A stretch of DNA of 64,000 nucleotides from Azorinus chamasolen (GCA_963576725.1 OY755238.1:27609201-27673200), one strand, 5' to 3'. Shown: positions 50,501 through 58,289, counted from the stretch's first letter. The notes: generated by a model from the letters alone, not told the origin. Translations and numbers: made by a program.

Positions 50501-50511
50501 CTAGTAAATGA
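41312..50511 (+). CDS. HSPA12-like Hsp70-family protein, five exons
   Basis: This is a divergent Hsp70-type ATPase-fold protein of the HSPA12 class, probably cytosolic. The exons (41312-41501, 41755-41954, 43990-44208, 47090-47234, 49436-50511) give 1830 nt, 609 residues. Motifs in order: phosphate-1 region AIEIGTSYS (38-46), VRWVLTIPA-type DIRWVLTIPAAWSDIAKQF (exon 3), LEPEAAS (exon 4), phosphate-2 region DIGGGLTDI (249-257), adenosine-region ATGGFAK (414-420), PPDSDLAVVKGAVIFG (about 444-459). Two departures from the usual pattern: Glu replaces the first Asp of the phosphate-1 motif, and Leu replaces the Thr that follows GGG. The start is the first ATG in the exon, but the frame is open upstream to an AG at 41253-41254, so a further 5' coding exon is possible. 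HSPA12 expansions are well known in bivalves. The gene is convergent with a paralogue at 58303. Assignment is from recalled motifs. Confidence 0.92.
41591..41652 (+). mobile_element. TTAA-D core, short form
   Basis: CAAACAGTTTATGTCC / TCATCCGGGTCAAAACTGTTTG. A lone TA-A end (TAGAGAGGTTTTACTGTA) follows at 41675. Confidence 0.65.
41755..41954 (+). CDS. HSPA12-like gene 1, exon 2
   Basis: Acceptor TCTCTCCAG|AAATGA; donor ATCAAT|GTAAAC, phase 0. It encodes VPTCILLNEKKEFVAFGYDA and FYFRRYKTKLF. Confidence 0.9.
42539..42767 (+). mobile_element. TTAA-C MITE, intact 229 bp
   Basis: TTAACCCTTTCCCTCATATT to GAGGTAATGGGTTAA. The hairpin AGCATTTGCTCCTATAGG extends about 35 bp per arm through TTTATCACAATGGTTTC. 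Confidence 0.95.
42775..43010 (-). mobile_element. TTAA-B MITE, right end replaced
   Basis: TTAACCCATTTCCACATATA and the core GACTCTTCTAGGAGTC; its far end runs into the 35-bp tandem repeat. Confidence 0.65.
43018..43230. repeat. 35-bp minisatellite, six units
   Basis: CCAGCCATCTTTCATACTTA then TTTAACCCGTTTATG. Each unit contains a TTTAACCCGTTTATG segment like a TTAA MITE end. Confidence 0.95.
43408..43642 (+). mobile_element. TTAA-E MITE, intact 235 bp
   Basis: TTAACACTTTTGGCGCCAAA to TTGGCGCCGAAAGAGTTAA. The core GTCCCAGGTCAGATGCCGCC is a perfect stem with a four-base loop. Confidence 0.9.
43847..43977 (+). mobile_element. TTAA-E MITE, truncated, ending next to exon 3
   Basis: GACAAACAGTGTAGTCCC / GGGATTGCACTGTTTATC arms and the end GGCGACATCAGTCTTGAAAG. 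It stops about 12 bp before the exon. Confidence 0.75.
43990..44208 (+). CDS. HSPA12-like gene 1, exon 3
   Basis: Acceptor AAATACAG|GATCTG; donor GAGAAT|GTAAGC, phase 0, 73 codons. It encodes VMKVFSMTIRYLKSH and EDIRWVLTIPAAWSD. Confidence 0.92.
44243..44430 (+). mobile_element. TTAA-B MITE, degenerate
   Basis: TTCCCTGTTGAATACTCACG, CCAAACAGAGCAGGTCC, GGGTCTACTCTGTTTGC. Confidence 0.6.
44609..44843 (-). mobile_element. TTAA-B MITE
   Basis: TTAACCAAACGCCTTTTCAC, core GACAGCTCCTGTAGGAGCC, TTCATGATGCCATTATATC. Confidence 0.7.
44891..44990 (+). mobile_element. TTAA-D core
   Basis: GAAACGGCTTGGATCCTGATG / CATCCGGGTCCGAGCTCTG around CATGTTACTCG. Confidence 0.65.
44996..45557. repeat. 38-bp minisatellite, about 15 units
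   Basis: GGCTAATAGCGGATGTACAC then ATTCATATACATGTGCAT; the 38-bp period is seen at 45490 and 45528. Confidence 0.95.
45557..45975. mobile_element. TA-B MITE split by TTAA-C
   Basis: It starts ACGGTAAAACCTGTCTTAAG and ends GGACAGGTTCTACTATA. Removing the insert and one TTAA restores CCCTGCATTAA then ACAACTGCCTGC. Confidence 0.9.
45674..45902 (-). mobile_element. TTAA-C MITE nested at a TTAA site
   Basis: TTAA at 45674-45677 and at 45899-45902 bound CCCATTACCTCATAGG ... AGGGAAAGGG. The host normally has one TTAA here, so TTAA is the target duplication. Confidence 0.9.
45976..46181. mobile_element. TA-B MITE, degenerate
   Basis: ATGTGGTAGCTTAATGCAGG, GCAGTCACCTACTTAAAAC, and the end GTTATAGAGAGGTTCTG. 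Confidence 0.6.
46183..46398 (+). mobile_element. TTAA-B MITE, half core deleted
   Basis: CATTTCTCCATGAATATTC, AAGCAAACAGAGGAGCCGTC (the two arms fused by deletion), and the end GGAGTAAAGGGTTAC. Confidence 0.8.
46418..46595. mobile_element. TA-B MITE, degenerate
   Basis: AATGCAGGGTGAAAGCCATG / TTTCAACCTGCCTTAAG arms around AAAGCTAGAATAAG. Confidence 0.55.
46608..47066 (-). mobile_element. TTAA-B MITE split by TA-A; ends 23 bp before exon 4
   Basis: CCTTTACTCTATAAATAAGC, core GTCTTCTATAGGAGCC, then after TA-A ATCATTCGTGATGTC and the end TGGAGTTCATGGTTAA. Confidence 0.85.
46808..47010. mobile_element. TA-A MITE, intact 203 bp, nested
   Basis: CAGTAAAACCTCTCTTAACC to GAGAGGTTTTACTG, flanked by TA on both sides. 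The hairpin AAAGCTCCTAGAGGAGCTTT continues nearly perfectly to AATGCAGG. Confidence 0.95.
47090..47234 (+). CDS. HSPA12-like gene 1, exon 4
   Basis: Acceptor ATACTGTAG|GCAGGT; donor ATAGGAG|GTAGGT, phase 1, 145 bp. It encodes AGIPGNMLKLCLEPEAASIF to FAVADIG. Confidence 0.92.
47257..47467 (-). mobile_element. TTAA-type MITE 22 bp after exon 4
   Basis: TTAACCTTTTCCCTCGCAG, AATCAGAGTAGTCTCAGACC, GATTTAATGAATATTCATG; half of the hairpin is missing. Confidence 0.6.
47481..47691 (-). mobile_element. TTAA-C MITE, left end lost, nested in TA-B
   Basis: TCATAGGCTATTTTTAGACC to GGAGGAATGAGTTAA, with the core AGAGCATTTGCTTCTATTG. Confidence 0.8.
47731..47895. repeat. 55-bp tandem repeat, three units, inside TA-B
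   Basis: AAGCCTAATGAAGGGGGAAA, GTGACACAGAAAGCTCC and CCCTGCATTAAAC form each unit. One unit corresponds to the TA-B hairpin core. Confidence 0.9.
48477..48780. mobile_element. TA-D MITE
   Basis: ACGGTTGAACTTCAATAGCT and GAGATATCGAAGTTCAACTT ends with CTCGAACTCGGATAACTCG; the inner CAGCTTAATGCACGTCG / GACCTGCATTAAGCTG arms resemble TA-A/TA-B. Confidence 0.75.
48834..49048. mobile_element. TA-B MITE
   Basis: TGCAGTAAAACCTCTCTAAA to GAAAGGGTTTACTGTAC; the arms are interrupted by small changes. Confidence 0.8.
49059..49424. repeat. 41-bp minisatellite, nine units, abutting exon 5
   Basis: ACCATTCAAACAGACTAGCT then GTACACAGGTGTATATGTGTA. The last unit runs to about 12 bp before the splice acceptor. 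Confidence 0.95.
49436..50511 (+). CDS. HSPA12-like gene 1, exon 5
   Basis: Acceptor TCTGTTAAAG|GTGGC; 1076 bp to TGA. It carries GLTDIVVHE, the adenosine region and PVGFVSHQALTTTES. Confidence 0.93.
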
Positions 50512-50536
50512 TGTTAAAACAGAGTATCACTTTCTG

Positions 50537-50765
50537 TGAACCCATTCCCTCACATTGCCGCTTTTTGACACCTCTGTAAAAGTCCATTTTTCAAACCATT
50601 GTGATAAATAAAGCATTTGCTCCATATGAGCAAATGCTGTATTTATCACAATTGTTTCAAAACTACACAATTCTAAACAAAAACCTGTTTTCCAGTTAAT
50701 GCTCCTTTTCAAATGTGTCTTCAAAGAGATTGGATCTAAAAATAGTCTATTAGGGAATGGGTTAA
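50537..50765 (+). mobile_element. TTAA-C MITE in the 3' region of HSPA12-like gene 1
   Basis: TGAACCCATTCCCTCACATT to GGGAATGGGTTAA. The core is AAAGCATTTGCTCCATATG. It starts 25 bp after the stop codon. Confidence 0.9.
50607..50612 (+). promoter_or_regulatory. Candidate polyadenylation signal within TTAA-C
   Basis: AATAAA, 96 nt past the stop. The family normally has AATAGA here; this copy has an A in place of G. Confidence 0.45.
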
Positions 50766-50926
50766 CTATATACCGTAAGTGGCATGGCGATAACCAACAC
50801 ACACAAGGTGGAGAAAACGTCGAGTAATTCGCCGTCTCATCGGTGTCAAAATGGTTATACCGAGTTCATTAAAAATGTTCAACAAAATCAGAAATGTTTC
50901 TGACGAGGTTTTTCTCATTATCTAAC

Positions 50927-51028
<102 letters not shown>

Positions 51029-51332
51029 CGATAGTTATTATTTGCCATGCAAATTGTTGAAGATGAAATTTAATATTTATGTACAAATGATGTGCAATTG
51101 TGTTCCTGGATTCAAGCGTAAATGGTTTGACATTTAAAGTACGGCGACCTAGTATGTAAGACATTTGTTAACAGTATAGATCCCGATCGAAGCGCCCCTA
51201 AAGTACATCTTCACTGCTTGTCATAAGAAAACATTTTCTTCAGTGACAAACTTTGATACAAGTGTTTGCTTTATTGTGCTCAAAAAGGAAGGAGCTGGTT
51301 TTAATTATTCAGCAGGTTCAGAGTTACAATGT

Positions 51333-51560
51333 TTAACCCATTACCTCATAGGCTATTTTAGATGCAACCTCTTTGAATAAATCTACCGAAAAGGAGCATT
51401 AACTAGCGAAAAGGAAAACTTCAGAATTTTGTAGTTTGAAACCATTGTGATAAATAGAGCATTTGCTCCTACAGGAGCAAATTCTCTATTTATTACAATG
51501 GTTTTACAAAGGGACTTTTACAGAGTCGCCAAAATCCGTCAATATGAGGGAATGGGTTAA
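51333..51560 (-). mobile_element. TTAA-C MITE, intact
   Basis: TTAACCCATTACCTCATAGG to GGGAATGGGTTAA, with the core GAGCATTTGCTCCTACAGG. Confidence 0.92.
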
Positions 51561-51623
51561 CAACATAATAATAATTGGATTGTAATTACAATTCGTGCGA
51601 GTGTTTCTCGGTAAAGTTTCATC

Positions 51624-51848
51624 TTAACTCGCCCTCTCCTATTGACGCCTGTTTGCGCCTCTGTAAACTCATTTTTGAAACCATCGTGATAGATAGAGCA
51701 TTTGCTCATATGGAACAAATTTTCTATTTATAACAATGGTTTCAAAACTAAACAATTGCAAAATTCTCCTTTTCTATAGTTAATGCTCCTTTCGGTAGAT
51801 TAATTCAAAGAATTTGGGTCTAAAATAGTCTAGGAGGGAATGGCTGAA
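51624..51848 (+). mobile_element. TTAA-C MITE
   Basis: TTAACTCGCCCTCTCCTATT to GGAGGGAATGGCTGAA; the hairpin is slightly decayed. Confidence 0.82.
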
Positions 51849-51874
51849 CCATTATCCTACTGGTCACGACCTTA

Positions 51875-51963
51875 TCGTTATTTGCACACAGCTTGGATCC
51901 AGATCAGATGACAAACCGAGTCACTCAACGTCTAATCGAGATCCAACCTGTTTGACACACGGC
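51875..51963 (+). mobile_element. TTAA-D core
   Basis: GCACACAGCTTGGATCCAG / GAGATCCAACCTGTTTG around ACCGAGTCACTCAACG. Confidence 0.65.
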
Positions 51964-51971
51964 TATAAACA

Positions 51972-52176
51972 ATAGACAGAGCTACAGATAACGGTGCGTA
52001 CTCAAATACATTTACTAAAGCCGCCATTTCTCCAATAAACCCTATAATGTGACCACTCTTTAGAATCGTCTCGAAGAGACGATTCTAAAGAGTGGTCACA
52101 GCATAGGATTTGGTGGAGAAATAAACAATTTATTCTTGAAAATGTTTTATTTTTCGCATCTTACTTGGACCTCTGA
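51972..52176. mobile_element. FB-6 element
   Basis: CAGAGCTACAGATAACGG to GCATCTTACTTGGACCTCTG, with the perfect core TGACCACTCTTTAGAATCG plus complement around TCTCGAAGAGA. Confidence 0.85.
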
Positions 52177-52275
52177 ATAAGGCTTAACACAGTTAACACC
52201 ATTAGATAAAAAGGCACGATATTTTATCGGACAGAATTGTTAGGCGGCATCCTTCACCCCTTTCACCATCAATAT

Positions 52276-52520
52276 TCAGTTAACCCTTTACTCCATAAAT
52301 TTTTAGTTAACCCTTTACTCCATACGCCTTTTAAATGCTTTGCAAGCATAACAGATCCTAATCAGAGGACTCAAAATGTTTAACAAGAGTCTGCTCTGTT
52401 GGATTATGAAATGTTTATTGGTATGAGTCAACAGTTTCTTCCATAGCTTGAAATGCCCTTGTCCATATTAGTTTCATCCTCGGTAAAACCTAACCAATTA
52501 ATATTAATATAGGCCATTAG
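52276..52520 (-). mobile_element. TTAA-B MITE with duplicated left end
   Basis: TTAACCCTTTACTCCATA occurs twice, 32 bp apart (52279, 52311). The core is decayed. Confidence 0.65.
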
Positions 52521-52529
52521 TTTTATATA

Positions 52530-52765
52530 TGCATGGCGTAAATGTTGAGAAATAATAACATCATATATGTTTATTAGATGATTTTATAATGGCATATGGA
52601 CACAGGAAAGATTGAACTTAACAGAATATGTAGCAATATATCTACAGTATTCCAAAGCAAACAGAGCAGACCCTGATGAGACAGTTCCAATAGGATCCAT
52701 CTGGTCTGGATCTACTCTGTTTGCAACACATATTAAAACGGTGTATCTATGGAGTAAAGATTTAA
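52530..52765 (+). mobile_element. TTAA-B MITE
   Basis: ATAATAACATCATATATG, AGCAAACAGAGCAGACCC / GGATCTACTCTGTTTGC, and the end GGAGTAAAGATTTAAC. Confidence 0.8.
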
Positions 52766-52786
52766 CTCTTATACGATATGATAACC

Positions 52787-53005
52787 TCTGCAAACGGTTC
52801 GGATAAAGCTTTTAGTTGAGTCTGAGTTTCGTTCTCAAGCTTTTGATTGGTCAGATTTGAGTTCTCAAGCTTTTGATTGGTCAGATTTGAGCCTTTGGCT
52901 CAAATCTGACCAATCAAAAACTTGAGAACGAACTCTGACTCAACTAAACGTTTTATAAGCATGGACCCTGATGATACATCGAGCAACTCGGCGTCTTAAA
53001 AACGG
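52787..53005 (+). mobile_element. TTAA-D core split by FB-1
   Basis: GCAAACGGTTCGGA before and CCCTGATGATACATCGAGC after FB-1 reconstruct a TTAA-D left arm. Confidence 0.7.
52801..52966. mobile_element. FB-1 foldback, left tip lost
   Basis: ATAAAGCTTTTAGTTGAG / CTCAACTAAACGTTTTATAA, with two ATTGGTCAGATTTGAG units per arm side and the loop CCTTTGG. Confidence 0.88.
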
Positions 53006-53148
53006 TAAAACCCATTTAAACCGGAATTCTAGTAGACAATGTTTGCCAATACGACTAAGGCTGGGGTTAGTGGGATCAAGGTCAACATTGCTATGTAGAC
53101 ATACCATACCCCCCGGTAATAGTCTGGCTTCATAATGTGTATATTTAC

Positions 53149-53315
53149 AGTGAACACCCCGATAGTTCGATCATTAACGATCTTTAAGACAGGTGACAAC
53201 TTAATGCAGGGTGGAAGTCATACAGAAATGACGTTCACCCTGCATTAAGCAGCCACCTGCCTACAAAGACACAAATTCTTCATTAGTAAAATTTCGTAGT
53301 ATGGAGTTTTTACTG
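53149..53315. mobile_element. TA-A MITE, short
   Basis: TACAGTGAACACCCCGATAG; the core AATGCAGGGTGGAAGTCAT / ATGACGTTCACCCTGCATT; the end GAGTTTTTACTGTA. A second broken TA-A start (GGTAAAACCCATTTAAACCG) lies at 53004. Confidence 0.78.
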
Positions 53316-53419
53316 TATTTAGTTATATGTACGAGTATAAGCATTTAATTAAAGTTCCCTGGTATATGTAAGGCATTTGGACAACCATATCTCCGTTTAA
53401 TGATTAAATTCGTATATTT

Positions 53420-53624
53420 GTACAGTAATGTCTCTCTAACGACTTAATATAAGAGTCGATAAAGACATGTGGTTGTTTAATGCAGGACAAATGTAATAAA
53501 GAAAGTCCCTATAGATCCAATACGTTCCTGTAGACACTTTTGTTCTGCATTAAGCTACCTTCTGTTTTGAAAATACAGAACTATACATCATTTTCAGAGT
53601 GGTCGTATTAGCGAGAATGTACAG
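53420..53624. mobile_element. TA-B MITE
   Basis: TACAGTAATGTCTCTCTAAC to GTATTAGCGAGAATGTACAG; AATGCAGGACAAATG / TTTGTTCTGCATT arms. Confidence 0.72.
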
Positions 53625-53748
53625 TAGTTTGGATGTCTGTAAGGGAAACGGTCTCTGTGGTAACCACATAATGGTATAGATATAGACCTTTCACACTAAC
53701 AGGACATGGTATCCAATCAAGAGACAGCGGCTTGTATGGAACTTTCAT

Positions 53749-53964
53749 TAACCCATTCCCTCATATTGACGACTGTTGACGACTCTTTGTGAAACTATTG
53801 TTATAAATAGAGCATTTGCTACTACAGGAGCAAATGCTCTATTTATCACAATGGTTTCAAACTACAAAAGTCTAAAATGTTCCCTTTCTCTAGTTAATGA
53901 TCATTTTACGTAGATTTATTCAAAGAGGTTGTATCTAAAATTAGCCTATGAGGTAATGGGTTAA
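53749..53964 (+). mobile_element. TTAA-C MITE, intact
   Basis: TTAACCCATTCCCTCATATT to GAGGTAATGGGTTAA, with the core GAGCATTTGCTACTACAGG. Confidence 0.92.
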
Positions 53965-53996
53965 GTGACTCATTTATCGCACGGTGTAAAGAAGGG

Positions 53997-54185
53997 TCTT
54001 TGATATCATATGCAAACAGTTTAGTTCCATATGAGACGCCGAATAGTAAGCTTTTCACCAGGATCCAAACTAGTTGACCCTCTGATTGTCTTTTTATAAA
54101 GAAATTAAAGAAAAGTTCACTCTAAAACTTGAAGCAGACCAAAATGTGTCCAGCAGGCGATAATGCTGGTGCTGAAAAGGGTTAA
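53997..54185 (-). mobile_element. TTAA-D MITE, inverted
   Basis: GCAAACAGTTTAGTTCC / AGGATCCAAACTAGTTG core; the end GCTGGTGCTGAAAAGGGTTAA. Confidence 0.75.
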
Positions 54186-54211
54186 AACGATGCCATTTTG
54201 CATCACACTAT

Positions 54212-54687
54212 AGTAGAACTTGTCGTATGCGGCTATAAATTTATTGAATATGAGAGTATTAAAAAGTATGTGGTTGCTTAATACATGGCAAAAGTAATAC
54301 AGGCGACTCCTATAGGAGCTTTCTGCTCATATAAAGCAGGTGGTTGCTTAATGCAGGGCAGAAGTAATGTAGAAAACTTCTATATGAGCTTCCTGCATTA
54401 TGTTTGACCTGTATTAACCCTTTCCCTCAAATAAACGTGAAATGAGAGTACATGTATTAAAAAGTATGTGGTTGCTTAATACATGGCAAAAGTAATACAG
54501 GTGGCTCCTAAAGGCGCTTTCTGCTCATATAAAGCAGGTGGTTGCTTAATGCAGGGCAGAAGTAATGTAGAAAACTTCTATATGAGCTTCCAACATTACT
54601 TTTGACCTGCATTAAGCTACCGCCTGTCCAACAGACTCATTATTAGACCTCTTTTTGATAAACGCTTAAGACAGGTTCTACTGTACA
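54212..54687. mobile_element. TA-B MITE with a duplicated interior
   Basis: TAGTAGAACTTGTCGTATGC to GACAGGTTCTACTGTA. About 170 bp (from ATGAGAGTA...TTAAAAAGTATGTGG) occurs twice, the copies joined by a TTAACCCTTTCCCTCAAAT MITE-end fragment at 54416. Confidence 0.8.
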
Positions 54688-54775
54688 TACGGATTGGTAA
54701 ACAGAGTATAACCCTATCACTTTGAACAATAGTAGCACACAGTAACAAATTGTCCTCTACATATCTGGGTGACTG

Positions 54776-54927
54776 TCCGTGCTTATAAAGCTTTTAGTTG
54801 AGTCTGAGTACGTTCTCAAGCTTTTGATGGCTCAAATCTGACCAATCAAAAGTTTGAGAACTCAAATCCGACCAATCAAAAGCTTGAGAACGAAACTCAG
54901 ACTCAACTGAAAGCTTTATAAGCATGG
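54776..54927. mobile_element. FB-1 foldback, rearranged loop
   Basis: TCCGTGCTTATAAAGCTTTT / GAAAGCTTTATAAGCATGGG; ATGGCTCAAATCTGACCAAT sits at the loop. Core-like CCCTGTACCTGATAGAC follows. Confidence 0.85.
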
Positions 54928-54963
54928 GCCCTGTACCTGATAGACACACAGCTTTACACGCTT

Positions 54964-55120
54964 GATGTCCGTCCAAGGAAGGGCGGACAATATATGTAGA
55001 CTTTATTTTAGGTGATAAATTTAGTTTTAAAGGTCACTGACAAAAAGACAATGATATAATCCCGCTTTCGTTTTCCAGCCCTTCCTAATAGATGATGTTA
55101 TAAAACAGAGTATCAATTTA
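54964..55120 (+). pseudogene. Duplicated 3' end of HSPA12-like gene 1
   Basis: It matches the last about 130 coding bases and about 20 bases after the stop of exon 5 (50379-50530): both share GACAATATATGTAGACTTTA, TTTTAGGTGAT and GTCACTGACAAAAAGACAAT. An extra base near the start, a base loss after GGTGATAAA and a changed stop region break the frame. No other part of the gene is present. It lies between the two intact paralogues. Confidence 0.9.
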
Positions 55121-55121
55121 T

Positions 55122-55365
55122 CTTAACCTTTTGCTTCATAATTATAAACGCGTTTACACGCCTTTGCAAACATGAAGTATACCCAGATCAGAAGGCTCCT
55201 ATAGGAGCCGTCGAGTCAGGGACTGCTCTGTTTGATTATGAAATATTTTAAAATTGATTCTACTGTATCTGCCATTTTCAAAAGTTCCTATTTGCACATG
55301 GCATTATAAAGAAAACCTTGTAGGTAATGTTAATGACGTCATTCTTAAATATTCATGGTGTAAAG
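55122..55365 (-). mobile_element. TTAA-B MITE
   Basis: TTAACCTTTTGCTTCATAAT, core AGGCTCCTATAGGAGCCG, TTAATGACGTCATTC. Confidence 0.75.
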
Positions 55366-55439
55366 AGTCATATGAATACATATATGTAAAGTGGAAATAT
55401 CTATCACTATTTGAATATAGAAGTCATTCGATATGAAAG

Positions 55440-55560
55440 GCTCAACATCGCTTGAATTCGGGACAAAAATTATGCAGAGAGCTCCATTAGCATTTCTCTG
55501 CTGAAAGTTATATGCATTGCATTTAGCATTTAGTCATGCATTTAGCTACCATCTGACAAA
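55440..55560. mobile_element. TA-B MITE, degenerate
   Basis: GGACAAAAATTATGCAGAG / ATGCATTTAGCTACCATCTG; weak hairpin. Confidence 0.4.
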
Positions 55561-55611
55561 CATACCATGAATAAGATCCTGCCTCCTGGAATATGCAGCA
55601 ATTGACGAATA

Positions 55612-55780
55612 ATTGCCTATGTAAGCAGTTTAATAATTGCCTATGTATAGCAGTTTAATAATTACCTATGTAAGCAGTTTAATAATTGCCTATGTAAGCA
55701 GTTTAATGGTTGCCTATGTAAGCAGTTTAATAATTGCCTATGTAAGCAGTTTAATAATTGCCTGTGTAAGCAGTTTGAAT
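55612..55780. repeat. 25-bp minisatellite, about seven units
   Basis: TAATAATTGCCTATGTAAGC then AGTTT. The last unit continues without a break into the TTAA-D core arm AAGCAGTTTGAATCCAG. Confidence 0.95.
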
Positions 55781-55838
55781 CCAGATGAGATGCAGAGTAG
55801 CTCGATGTCGCATCAGGATTCAAACTGTTTGACAACCC
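55765..55838 (+). mobile_element. TTAA-D core
   Basis: AGCAGTTTGAATCCAGATG / CATCAGGATTCAAACTGTTT around AGAGTAGCTCG. Confidence 0.8.
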
Positions 55839-56479
55839 GCATAATCTATTTTTGAGCAGATATTAAGGAAATTCCAACCTGAAACTTAAATGTACATATC
55901 GGAGTTTGATTTTTGTTTCGACCATAAAGAGTGTGAAAATCTGGCGATTAATTCACAAGCCATAGGTTAGTTTCTTGCCAGATTATCCGACAATGTTGAC
56001 GACGAACGTTATTTGGCGACAAAGGAGTGTGTATGTAATCCTGTGTGGACAACTTCTACTGTTCGTGATTTATATTCAGTAACAATAAGAAAGGTGTATA
56101 TTTGATAAGTGCAATGCATATCAAAATATTTATTTAATATATACATTCATTTGCTTATGCAGTAAAATATTAATATGTCATCGTAATAATATTTATTAAA
56201 TTCAACACAATATTCCGTCTTTTATTTTCAATATGCACATTATGTAAGTAATTGCAATAAAATGTTTAATGCAATGAACACCTTTCAACTTTATCCAATA
56301 ATTGCATTGTAGGCAGCTGAAAGTCGATATCGCTACTGGTCTTTTCTTTTTGAAAAAGAAAAAAACAACAATCTTGTTATTATTCCGCAAAATCCTGTTT
56401 TCTGGCATGCAACTTAGAACTGTATTTATATAAACTGACATGTAATATTTGCTCAGAACCGTGTACGGTCACTCAAGTG
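55839..56479. other. Gene-free spacer
   Basis: AT-rich; the 79-codon minus-strand frame at 56202-56441 shows no domain. Confidence 0.45.
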
Positions 56480-56680
56480 ATAATAAGAACACCTTTCACG
56501 CTTTTGCTGACAATGTGAACCCAGGTGAGACAGCTCCTGCTGGAACTGTCTGGGCAACGTTGGCTCTGTTTGCTTAAGGAATGTCATAGATTTGACTGTA
56601 AAGCTGCTGTCAAGGTCAAACATTCATTTCTTCATTTAACATTAATAATCTAAATTGATATCAATGTATGTGTATGTGCT
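56480..56680 (-). mobile_element. TTAA-B MITE, ends decayed
   Basis: GAGACAGCTCCTGCTGGAAC core, GGCTCTGTTTGCTTAAGG. Confidence 0.6.
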
Positions 56681-56735
56681 TTCATAAATAGTCACTAGGC
56701 AAACGTTTAATATTGGAGACGCATGTACTGCCATT

Positions 56736-56840
56736 TGCCGAACAATGACGACCTAAATTAGAGGGTTCCTTGAGAACCCCTTTGAGAACCCCTTTGAGAA
56801 CCCCTTTGATCAAGGTTTGCACTGTTTGTCATCCAAACTC
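56736..56840. mobile_element. TTAA-E-like hairpin with a 12-bp triplication
   Basis: GAACAATGACGACC / GGTTTGCACTGTTTGTC; TGAGAACCCCTT is repeated three times in the right arm of GAGGGTTCCTTGAGAACCC. Confidence 0.6.
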
Positions 56841-56856
56841 GTCTAGTAAGCTTTGA

Positions 56857-57111
56857 TTAACCATTTCCCTGTTCTATATTTATTCCAAAATTCAATACCT
56901 ACTGAATATTTATGGACAAAATGGTCATAATGAAATATGGAAGGTGGAACATTGTAGCCATTTTAGAATATAAAGAAGCAGATCTATAAAATTACACTAG
57001 CAAACAGAGCAGACCCTCATCAGACAGCTCCTATAGGAGCCGTCTGATCTGGTATGGGTCTATTTTGTTTACAAATGCATGAACACACGTTTAAATGAAG
57101 CAAATGGTTAA
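56857..57111 (+). mobile_element. TTAA-A MITE, intact
   Basis: TTAACCATTTCCCTGTTC to GAAGCAAATGGTTAA, with the core GACAGCTCCTATAGGAGCC. Confidence 0.92.
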
Positions 57112-57682
57112 GCATTCCATACTGAGTGGAACCCATGGTTAAACACCTATAGGTAAATTCACTGTTGAAAGGGTTAAGGTTTTCCACCCTTTCATACCGA
57201 ATGGACTCGTTAGTTAAACTCTGATGGGCTATTCCATTTTGAAACTTCAGCATTGAAGGGGTTTACTAACAGACCGTGCGACAATAAAGCCATATTAGAA
57301 ACACTGTTTTATTCTGGATACAACCAACACTTGAAGACCCAGTAATGTGCTCGTTATTGTTACGGACGTTTGTGGTACTACATGTTGGTCTTGTTCGTCC
57401 TTCGATCTCGAAGAAGTCCATTCTCATCTCCTAGTAATGGTATGTCTTGTATTTGTGTTGTTGTGCGTACGAAGATGGCTGACCAGTCCTATTCTGGCAC
57501 GGAATGCACGACTGCATGTACAATGGGCATGTATACTCATATGCCATCAGATGACATATCAAATACACGGTTATTCATTATATCTATGTTCTCAATATGG
57601 GTATACACTATGAAGCTAACAAATATTCAGGCATTTCATTTGCACGTGCTTATCTGTGATATGTCTCTATATCAACTATATT
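57112..57682. other. Gene-free spacer
   Basis: GTTAAACTCTGATGGGCTATTCC (57213) resembles 7093-7120, an unassigned repeat. Overlapping frames at 57347-57792 have no recognisable domain. Confidence 0.4.
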
Positions 57683-57932
57683 CTTTAACCTTTCATATAA
57701 ACACTTTTTCACGTCATTGCAAACAGAGTAGACCCAGATCATACAGCTCCTGTAGGAACCATTTTATAAGTGTCTGCTCTGTTTGCCTATGAAATTATAA
57801 TATATATCAAACTATTTAATTGCTACTAATACCAACAAGTCATATGAACGTATGCCATTATATAATAAACATAAACTAATTAATATCTATGATATCATTA
57901 TTTCTTACATGAATAATGTTCAAATCATGATT
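57683..57932 (-). mobile_element. TTAA-B MITE
   Basis: TTTAACCTTTCATATAAAC, GCAAACAGAGTAGACCC / GTGTCTGCTCTGTTTGC, ATATCATTATTTCTTAC. Confidence 0.82.
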
Positions 57933-58077
57933 AACCCATTCCCGCATAGGCTTTTTTTTTAGATCCAGCTACTTTGAATAAATCTACCGAAAAGGAGCAT
58001 GAACTAGAGAAAAGTTATCACAATGGTTTCATTAAGTGACTTTTACAGAGGCGTATTTATTGAGGAAAGGGGGGTTA
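57930..58077 (-). mobile_element. TTAA-C MITE, hairpin half deleted
   Basis: TTAACCCATTCCCGCATAGG, then GAACTAGAGAAAAG joined directly to TTATCACAATGGTTTC, ending GGGGGGTTAA. Confidence 0.85.
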
Positions 58078-58098
58078 AGAATCTGTTCTCATTTTCTA

Positions 58099-58289
58099 TT
58101 AACGCTTTGCCTGTTCTATGTTTATTCCAAGTTTCAATACCTACTGAATATTCATGGGCAAAATATTTACAATGAAATAAGGAAGGGGGGGGCAATGTAG
58201 CCATTTTAGAAAGTAACGAAACAGAACCTTCGAGTTCCATTAGCAAACTGAGCAGACCCAAATCAGACGGTTCCTAAAGGAAAGGTTAA
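58099..58289 (+). mobile_element. TTAA-A MITE, half core, beside the stop of HSPA12-like gene 2
   Basis: TTAACGCTTTGCCTGTTC to AAAGGAAAGGTTAA; the core stops at GGTTCCTAAAGGAA. It lies 13 bp past the gene 2 stop. Confidence 0.82.
58121..58126 (-). promoter_or_regulatory. Candidate polyadenylation signal within TTAA-A
   Basis: Minus-strand AATAAA about 177 nt after the stop of gene 2. This motif is part of the TTAA-A consensus (ATGTTTATT on plus). Confidence 0.4.

Noticed and set aside
57347..57792. Two overlapping 88- and 140-codon frames
   Set aside because: They overlap in different frames, run into a TTAA-B MITE, and show no domain.
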